Source of the DNA: Fremontodendron californicum
Lineage: Eukaryota > Streptophyta > Magnoliopsida > Malvales > Malvaceae
Reading direction: 5' to 3'
DNA length: 64,000 bases
Assembly: GCA_030761205.1 (NCBI GenBank)
Contig: JAULJL010000035.1
Location: 12,232,001-12,296,000 of the forward strand
In this document: positions 55,940 to 64,000 of the stretch, piece after piece
Position numbering within the stretch: the first letter of the stretch is position 1
Layout: each line of letters opens with the position of its first letter
Notes under the pieces: generated by a model
What the model was told of the DNA's origin: nothing
The model's input: the letters and a program-made list of their open reading frames with translations, nothing else
Database searches by the model: none
Program-made: the position numbers and the translations under genes

Positions 55940-58450
55940 TATATTAAAACTGTCCCAAGCAAATTTAAGGGAACAACTAAATTAGTTAATGTCTAATTGA
56001 ATGTCGTTTGTCATTGTTGCTTTTTTTAGATAATTAGATATTTTTTACCTTTATTGGAATGAATATAAGGTGGGGGCCATTTGACAGTATTGATTGAATG
56101 GCCCATTTTGTTTGGACTAATGTACAAGGGTTAAGTGAGTTCTAATTTTTTTTTAAATATATATATATATATATATATTTCTATTATATGTTAGTTAATT
56201 TATTTTGTAATACATCAAACTAGATTCACTAAATCTTCTCATTTCATTAAAAATAGATTCAATATCAATACTTATATATTAAAGTTAAGGGGACAACTAA
56301 ATTAGTTAATGCCTAATCGAATGGCATTTGTGATCATTAGATTTTTTTTTTATATAATTTCTTTTTTTACCTTTATTGGAATTAAAGGTGGGAGCCATTT
56401 GACATTATTGATTGAATGGTCCATTTTGTTTTGGACTAAAGTCCAAAGGGTTAAGTGAGTTATAATTTTTTTTAAAGAAAAGCTATTTCTATTTTATGTA
56501 AGTTATTTATTTTGTAATACATCAAAATCAAATTAGATTCACTAAATCTTCTCATTTCATTAAAAATATAATATATGGCATCTTAAAAAGTCCTATATGC
56601 AACCCAATTCTCCTAAGTAAAAATTGTTAAATAGACACGTTAGTTGTAACATATCATGCTAAATTTGTCACCTCAACACATTAATGAAAAATATTGGACC
56701 CCATCTTCCTGAAAATAATAATAATAATAATAAAAAAACTTCAAGTGCACTAATGAAAAATATTGTTAATGTGAATGCTGTCATTTTCTGTCTCTTATAT
56801 GATTTCCCATAAACTATTAAAAAGAGTAAACAGCAAACAAACTATATGTCCCAATCAAGAAAAATGCAGCAATCACATTATCCGACTCTACTAGAAGAAG
56901 AATGGATTGCAATCGAATTATTTGGGGTGGTTTGATTCTTTTCCTGTTTTTTATTTTTAAAATTTTTGTTTTTATTTTGTTTTCAAAATTAAAAAAAAAT
57001 GTAAAAATATTGTTTAATAAGTAACGTTACATATTATTTTTTAATATATATATATATATAATTGTTATGAATTAGCTTTTTTTATGGATTGGATTACTTA
57101 TCGGGTTTATGGAAAGAGAAAAATGCATATTAATCAAATTATTTATCTTTACTAAGAAGAAGAATGGACTACAATCGAATTATTAAGGGATCTTTGATTT
57201 GTTTTGTTTTTTCAAAATTTTAAAAATATAAAACATTTTTGGTAAGTAATGTTACACATTAAAAACAATATATGTAATTGATGTGAATTAGATCACCTGT
57301 CAGGCCTACGAAAACAGAAAAATGCACAACAATCAAACTATCTATCTCTACTATAAGAAGAAAGAATGGACTACGATTGAATTATTAAGGGGTCTCTTGA
57401 TTTGTTTCGTGTTTTTTATTTTGGTATTTTTGTTTTCAAAATTTTAAAAACATAAAATATGTTTAGTAAGTAATGTTACGCATTAAAAATTATATATATA
57501 ATTGATATGAATTAAACTTGTTCATGATTGGATAACATACTAGACCTACGAAAAGAGAAAAGTACATAGCTATCAAACTATCTGTCTCTACTAAAAAGAA
57601 GAAAGAATTGCGATCGAATAATTAAGAGGTCTTTTGATTCGTTTATGTTTAATTTTTAAAAGTTTCAGTTTTTATCTTATTTTGTTTTCAAAGTTCTAAA
57701 AATATAAAAACTTGCTTGTTAAGTAATGTTACACATTAAAAACAAAATAAATAATTGATGTGAATCATACTTGTTTATGGATTAGATTATCTGCCAGACC
57801 TACATATGGAAAAAGTTTTGAATAAAGATTTTCATGTTTAAATTCGAACCAAACCAACCAAAAATATTATTTTATTAAAAATTATTTATTTAACTGAAAA
57901 ATATATTTAAAAATATTAAAATATAAATATAAATATAAAATAGATTTTAAATATTTTAATAATATTTTAAAATTTGAATAATAACAGCTCTATCATTTCT
58001 AGTTCCTTTCCCAGCACGCAATCCTTAGCCTATCCCACACGTACCTTAGAATATAACAAGACTCACGTTTCATGTCACGTGGAAAAGGTTTTGATTCCTT
58101 AATTCTAATATATATACAATATCAATGTAATGAACCAAAATATCTACGTGATGGATTGCATAAATATATCTAATCTATAAGATATGGCTTTATATATGCA
58201 AGTTATAAAAGTAGCAATAACGATATAATTCTACATGTAATATAAAATTACCGAGCAGCACACTTTATGATTTAACAAGACTCACGTTTCATGTCTCGTG
58301 GACAAGATTTTGATTCCACTAGTTATGCAGCACACTTTATGATTTACCACTTTGGTTTGTTATGGATGAGACATTGAGACTATTAGTTACTTAAATAGTA
58401 TATTGGAACTAAAATAACAATACATTTGAGGCACAATTAATTAATAAGCC
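55940..58450. repeat. Inverted paralogue of 43300-44560, expanded
   Basis: Reverse-complement relative of 43300-44560. It also has an internal duplication (55945-56170 and 56275-56520 share TAAGGG(A)ACAACTAAATTAGTTAAT, TTTGACA and AAGGGTTAAGTGAGTT) and carries the minisatellite at 56870-57800. A second internal duplication around 58020-58110 and 58265-58320 shares AAGACTCACGTTTCATGTC. Confidence 0.7.
56870..57800. repeat. Tandem repeat, four units of about 200-260 bp
   Basis: Units from about 56890, 57150, 57350 and 57595. Each reads, in order, AAGAAGAATGGA(C/T)T, ATCGAATTATT, TTTGATTTGTTT, TTTTCAAAATTTTAAAAATAT, AAGTAATGTTACACATTA, AATTGATGTGAATTA and a CCTACGAAAAGAGAAAAATGCA block. The inverted counterpart at 43960-44110 has only one such unit. 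Confidence 0.8.
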
Positions 58451-58479
58451 AAAAAAGTTATTTAGATTTGACCAACAAA

Positions 58480-58971
58480 CACTACAAAAGAAATCAATTT
58501 TAGGGACATTTTTTTTTTTACATTTGCTGGAATCATCTGCCTTAATTTATTTATGATAATTTATCTTTACCGGTCTAAAAAAATGCTGAAAATAATGTAT
58601 TTTTTAAAGGCACTATGATACAAAATAAAATCTTCAGCAAAATTTCCTTTATCAGGAAAAAAAACTCTCACACTCTTTCTCACTCAACAAAAAGAACTCC
58701 CTGAATTTCTGTTCTCGTTTTTTCTTCTTCTATGTTATTTCATTTTTCTTCATTTTTCAAATGAATTTTTTCATCCTTTTCCTCTTTCATAAAATTTTAT
58801 TTTTTCATTTTTCAGGGCCTTCCTCAAATCAAAATCTCTCAAATCAAATTTAAGCTTATGTCATTTCCCCTCAATTTTAAAATCAAGCCCTAACTTTTCC
58901 TCTCCAACATCTTCATCTCTGCCACAATCGATGATTTTGTCAATTGACAATGTCTTCAGCCAGGTAAGTTC
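58480..58971 (+). mobile_element. CACTA-like left end
   Basis: Starts CACTACAAAAGAAATC, a common CACTA terminus, followed by subterminal sequence and a pyrimidine-rich leader (58670-58910). It ends in CTTCAGCCAGGTAAGTTC where a retrotransposon LTR begins. No right end is in the window. Confidence 0.5.
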
Positions 58972-61324
58972 TGTTGGAATCCCAGGCTCATGCATATCAC
59001 AATAGGCATAAAATAAAACATTATCAAAGTAAAGCAGCGGAAGATTTTACAAAGAAAGACCTGAATTCCATCAAGATCTTTAGGTAGAGACTTACATGTG
59101 GTCGTATTAGTAATTAAAAATTTCATACATCTTAAAGAAATCATATATACCTACTCAATGATCTCGTAATCTTGATTTTTTCGTTCCTATCACAAACGCT
59201 ACAACAAGATAGTCATTTCAAGATTCCTCCAAGATCATGAGCAACACATTTGTCTTGCCCCCAACGATAATCCACACGAACGATCATTGGAACCTTCTTA
59301 AGGCATGGGGATTCTCCAATGCTAGTTGGATGATCTTTTGGTCATAATCAAAATGTTATGTTTCTTGTTTTTCTTCTCAAGAAAATCAAAATTTGTGGTT
59401 TACCAAGAAACAAAGGAGGAGGAAATAAGCAAGATTTTTTGGCAAGCATAGGGTTTTTCTTAAAAGTTGCTCTACAGGGTTTTTCACCCAAGGATGCGCT
59501 ACAAGGTTTTTCACCCATGGTGGCAACTCCTCAGGGTTTTCATAATCTTGGCTGAATACTTCTTAGAATCACATAGGATTTTCTTGTTTTTTCTTGCATT
59601 CTTTATAATCCCATTCTTTTATCATTTATCCCATATATCCATAAAAGAATATCCCACTTATTTACTAGGTTGGCCAACCCATATTATTCTTTGGTGCACA
59701 AGTCCATTAATCAAGATTAAAGACTTATCAAGAAGCAAAACACTTTTACTCCAAGTTGGACCATTTGTCTATGTCATTAACTATTAATGTCATTGGGCCG
59801 AATGTCACACATCTATGCACTCCATGTTTGGGCCGACTACACATAGTTAATATGTGATCAAGAATGGACCAAGAAACGAATTCTTTTCTCAAGCACCCAT
59901 TCGGTTATATCAATACTTGTGAGTAGAGATTGATTCTCAATCAAACTCCTAGCTCAAGTTGAACTTTTCACACTTGCAAGTCTCCAATCAATTAATGTTA
60001 TCATATAACATCAATCCGAATCAAGATATGATATTCGAATAACCCAGAGTTCAAGAATCAAGAATTTGATTCTTAATCAAACTCTAAAACTCTTTCACTT
60101 TATTCCAAAACAATTCGGTCAAGATATTATTGTCTTCTCAGGACAACCACATCCTCTTTGTAATATTAAGACATCTAAATTTGGATTTCTCAAATCCTAA
60201 TTATGTCTTAATCTTTCTTAACTGAACTCTTCAATTAAGTCCTCCAATTTAATCTTTTATTCAATTAAGTCATACTTAATAAAATCCCAAGTTTACTCCA
60301 ACAATACGTCCTATTGTGTGTGACCCATTAGGTTTCCAATATATTGGCAATGAACATAAGTTAATCTCATTAACATATACTCATAGATCAAGAGCGAGAT
60401 CTAGCAACCCATCATGACCACCAAAATATTAAAAAGTCAATATGACCTTTTACGAAACCTTTCAGTAACCTGCCTATCAGTGCGATTCGCTCCTTTCACC
60501 AAACATCTCGGAAAGACCATGAGCATGGTGTAGTGTCTACTCATGTTCAATCCATATTAGTTCTTGCAGCTTATGGTTAACCTCATGAATTTAGAGAAAC
60601 ATTTTTTCCTAAATCCATCATGCTTCGACCGAAGTCTTTATTCAGTTAACCCCAGCCAATAACATATGAGATATATCTCCAATGTCACTTGGAGTGGTGA
60701 ATCCTTTCTGGATCACTCATCCATCTTCGTATGGTTCATGTCATTCCCAAAATCACTCTACCATAAGCATCCCTTCTTGGGACCCGTTCAGATGAAATCA
60801 AAGTATGACACTCCCCATACAAGATGACCAGGTATCACAAGTCAGAGGACTATTTACACGATTGGCACGTGAGAACATTTCCATAGACACTAGAGTGACA
60901 ATACCAAATGGAGTTCTCATAGCAGGCCATGTTCAGTTAACTTGTTCAATAGACAAGCACCTACATGTTATCCCAATTATCCATCATACTTCAACCCATG
61001 AGATCGGTTGCTTTCTTTATAAGTAACAAGGCTTAACATGTACTAGTTTTGAGCATTGCCAATGCCCCGTCTTGGCAATACAATGACTAGGAACAGTTTG
61101 AGGAACAGGGCTTTGATGCATAAGGATCTCACAATTATAACTCTTTATAATTCCTTTGCAAGGCCATTATGTTTCATGGGCTTCATCCGATTAGTACTTA
61201 ATAACTCTTTATTATCGTACTAGCATGAAGGAAAACCTTGTATCGCTAACGAATAATGATAGGTTTGCATTATTAACTGTATATCCCTTGTCCAATCTGA
61301 TTGGCTCTAGGGCATATACCAACA
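58972..61324 (-). repeat. Copia-type LTR, about 2.35 kb (3' LTR)
   Basis: On the minus strand it begins TGTTGGTATATGCCCTAGAG and ends at GGGATTCCAACA (58972), giving the usual TG...CA ends. Immediately upstream on that strand is GTGCAAGTGGGAGAT, a typical copia polypurine tract, so this is the 3' LTR of a minus-strand element continuing to the right. Short frames within it are not genes. Its partner LTR is outside the window, so the outer boundary is inferred from the TG/CA signature. Confidence 0.65.
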
Positions 61325-61339
61325 ATCTCCCACTTGCAC
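61325..61339 (-). other. Polypurine tract next to the LTR
   Basis: Minus-strand GTGCAAGTGGGAGAT directly abuts the TGTTGG start of the LTR. This fixes the orientation of the element. Confidence 0.75.
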
Positions 61340-62169
61340 TTGAGACAATCTCATTGCTTAAGTGCCACATGAAGATATGCTTGGTCATATTCATGATAAT
61401 CTTATTATTAAAGTTATTCGATGATTCAGATACAACGTGACCCAGATTCCAATCATATGGCTCAATTGTTACTTTAACAACTATTGGAATGTATTATTAG
61501 CTTGTAGCTAATGATCTAAATATAACTCCTTTTGTAAGCGAAAACCAAAGAATTTTTTATAACCTTTAGGGTATAAACATGCAATCCTCTCTATTTTGGA
61601 ACGTTTCCAAATAATTGCATTTCACATAATGGCTAATTATCACTAAGTTAAATTATGATCTTTAACATTTAAAGAATCATAAATCGCTCCCACTAAATCC
61701 TACATGTGTAGAAGTTAAGGGAATTTAAATTAAAAACTATTTTGAATCCTATAAGTTACTAGGTCGTTTGGTATTCTTAAATACTATTGCAAGTTATATA
61801 TTTGAGAATAAAGCTACCACGATATAGAACAATTCTATTACGAATGATTTATTTAATATGAATCAATGCATGGCATCTAATGCTAGCATAATAAATATGT
61901 TCAAAACTTAATTATCTCATTCTCATTTGGCACATGGTTGCCAAAATAAACATCTAATTTTTATTAACAAATCATAATAATGTTTCAGAAACATTAATCA
62001 AGAAGGCAAGCTATGATCAATATCATCAAGGTTGCCATCTTCACTACTTATTTGCTTTGGTCCCTACAATATGTCAAACATATTTACTATAAAAGACAAC
62101 GTATCATATACCTAGAGAAGTGAATTAATCTCAAATATATATTTGAAGTCAAAGCTTCTCTAAGCTTCT
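61340..62169. other. Retroelement interior without coding remains
   Basis: Where protease, integrase, reverse transcriptase and RNase H would lie there are only about 830 bp of AT-rich, stop-filled sequence. Most of pol has been deleted or never existed in this element. Confidence 0.5.
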
Positions 62170-62680
62170 TCATTTTCATTATATCAATGTAGTTCTTGCA
62201 AACTCTCATCCAGTGATCTAGTTGTCCACAATGATGGTATGTTCCCTAATCATTGCCTTTGTCTTTCTTCATAACAAAGTATAAGGACAATGCTTGGATC
62301 ATGATCCAAGACCCATCTAATCTACTCAAGTTTATGCATCCTATGTTTATCAACACATGAGGCCTCATGAGGCTACCTTCTGACATCTTGCTTTGGAACA
62401 ATTCCTTAGGGATGTCGAACCTCTCAGTGCGATCTTCCTTATCGAACAATTCTATAAGGGTTCGGATGACAACTCAAGCATTCATTGCCACGTGCTACTT
62501 TTGGAGTTCAAGCATCATGCTAGCCAACATCACAATGTGGCTTGATCAAGGTCATCTATATGAACTTGATAGGCTGCCCTAACTTCCTTAGTTGTATTAG
62601 CAACATGCTCTTTTTGGATAGGTTTATCTAGAACATAAGCCTTATTCATTTATATTAAGACAATATTAATATCGTTGGAC
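62170..62680 (-). pseudogene. Copia-type gag remnant with decayed zinc knuckle
   Basis: Read leftward, the frames give YVLDKPIQKEHVANTT, then MLASMMLELQ, RTLIELFDKEDRTERFDIPK, ELFQSKMSEGSLMRPHVL and finally YHHCGQLDHWMRVC, the trace of a zinc knuckle. These are landmarks of copia gag (UBN2). Several stops and frame changes break it. It lies only 0.8 kb from the polypurine tract. Confidence 0.7.
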
Positions 62681-62689
62681 TAATCAATG

Positions 62690-64000
62690 GAGTTTGGCCC
62701 ATTAAACTTATTAGCATCATATATGCTTCTCAATGATAGTTTACTAGTCATTTTGTGTTTATATCTTATATGAACTAAAACATTATATAGTTAATAATTG
62801 CAAGTTGTAATCATTAACGTCAGGTTTTAATACTTTAATGATTATTCTCATTATTTTATCAAAATAATAGCCCTCAACTACTATTTCAAGAAATTTAACT
62901 CTTAACCTTCTTAATGAGCTAGGACCCCTTTTCATTTTTCCATGACCTTGAGCGACTCAGCAAGCCATGTAGAAACTAATTGAGTAGTTAACTTAGCTTA
63001 CCAATTGCATCTCTATGCAACTCTTAGATCAGTTAGTGGACAACTCTTTGCCTAAATGCACCATATGCATTTCGCCTAACCATTGCCTCTAAATGTCATG
63101 CAATCGAGTTTGACGCATCCGGATAACACAACATCTAGTCGAGTAAGACCCATCTTCTGTAACTCAAACATGCTCGTACGGTAGAATGACCTTGAGTGAC
63201 TCAACAAGCCTTCTACGATAGGAACTCAGGTTATCTTGTTATGATGGTGGAAGGCAACTTGTCATGTGAAAACATGGACTCAATATAATTTAATGAGAGA
63301 TTTCAATTAATTATTAGGTCTCATTGCTTTGCTTGGTTGATTGACATGCATAGCATTTATTTCAATTATATATAAAATATATAAACTCAAAAATAAATCT
63401 ATCTCATGCAATCTACTAGGATAATTATGGACTTTATTCTATTCTAGTTTCCTTGAGCCATTAGGAAATTAGTTGGTCAAATTCCTAGAGGATACCATAC
63501 TCAGTCTTAATAAGGCTCGATGGTGATCTCCTTGGTATTTCCTTCTTGGCGCCAAATCTCCTTGCATTCTTGGAATTACATAAATTCAAATCCTATCCTA
63601 AATCTAAATCTATAAAAATATAACAATTACATTTTGATAGAAACCCTGAGTTATATTCAAGGGCAGTTAAGAGAAGAGAACTTACAACTCAAAATTTGAA
63701 AAGATAAGGCAGGGTTCGCAGACCCTATTTATAAAAAATACCAATAAGAAAAATTTAACCATACATGCCCTAATCATACTAAGGTCTAGTCCATAATCAT
63801 CCTCATGCATACATAATCATATTATAAGCATGAAATATAAATGCATAGCCAATATCACTTGGTGATCTTGTGTATCATTTGCATAAATGTCACCACCTCG
63901 TTTGAGACTATTTATCAAAATATTTTAGCAATCTCGGTTCCTTTAATTAAAACACTTTTAATTACATTTCTAACTTTTAGGAACATTGTCTTAGAAAGGG
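62690..64000. other. Probable 5' leader of the same retroelement, to window end
   Basis: No frame above 60 codons with family features. GACCTTGAGCGACTCA / GACCTTGAGTGACTCAACAAGCC words repeat near 62944 and 63190. If the element model is right, this is the untranslated leader of the minus-strand element, with its 5' LTR beyond position 64000. Confidence 0.35.

Overview
This window is AT-rich nuclear DNA from a flowering plant, most likely a eudicot. The evidence is plant-type transposable elements at high density, a plant phenylpropanoid-type O-methyltransferase with a spliced intron, a plant mobile domain (PMD) gene, a glycine-rich RNA-binding protein fragment, and an initiator-Met-tRNA primer site in a TRIM element. 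I cannot name the species. No bacterial operon, rRNA gene, canonical tRNA gene or CRISPR array is present.

Layout: 1-4765 holds small dispersed repeats (a tandem duplication, a hAT MITE with a perfect 8-bp target duplication, two tRNA-derived SINEs, a foldback array). 4995-8548 is a Mutator-like element (MULE) carrying a decayed PMD gene between hairpin-rich inverted ends. 9083-16277 is a 7.2-kb Pack-MULE holding a glycine-rich RNA-binding protein fragment, other exon-like pieces and arrays of the motif TGTACATA. 18588-20093 (minus) is the only near-complete host gene, a two-exon O-methyltransferase whose last codons are shifted by an 8-bp insertion. 20524-23732 is a hAT-type element with an 8-bp target duplication and 24038-27587 a CACTA element with a 3-bp one. 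30000-35568 is a mosaic of CACTA and LTR-type pieces, including a complete 605-bp mini-CACTA. 35569-42674 is a decayed Ty1/copia element on the minus strand with both LTRs. 43300-46440 holds MITEs and a CACTA 5' end. 46437-50904 is an L1-type LINE. 50966-53921 is a second, shortened copy of the left-hand 4.7-19.1 kb block, ending in a truncated O-methyltransferase exon. 55940-58450 is an inverted relative of 43300-44560. 58972-64000 is the 3' LTR and a gag remnant of another copia-type element that runs off the right edge.

The main result is that the two paralogous blocks (4.7-19.1 kb and 51.0-53.9 kb) act as empty-site controls for each other. Two MULEs in the first block, and a MITE and a TRIM in the second, are each missing at the matching point of the partner. 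This fixes element boundaries and target duplications by direct comparison. Nearly all coding content is transposon-derived and broken; the O-methyltransferase is the only candidate for host function.
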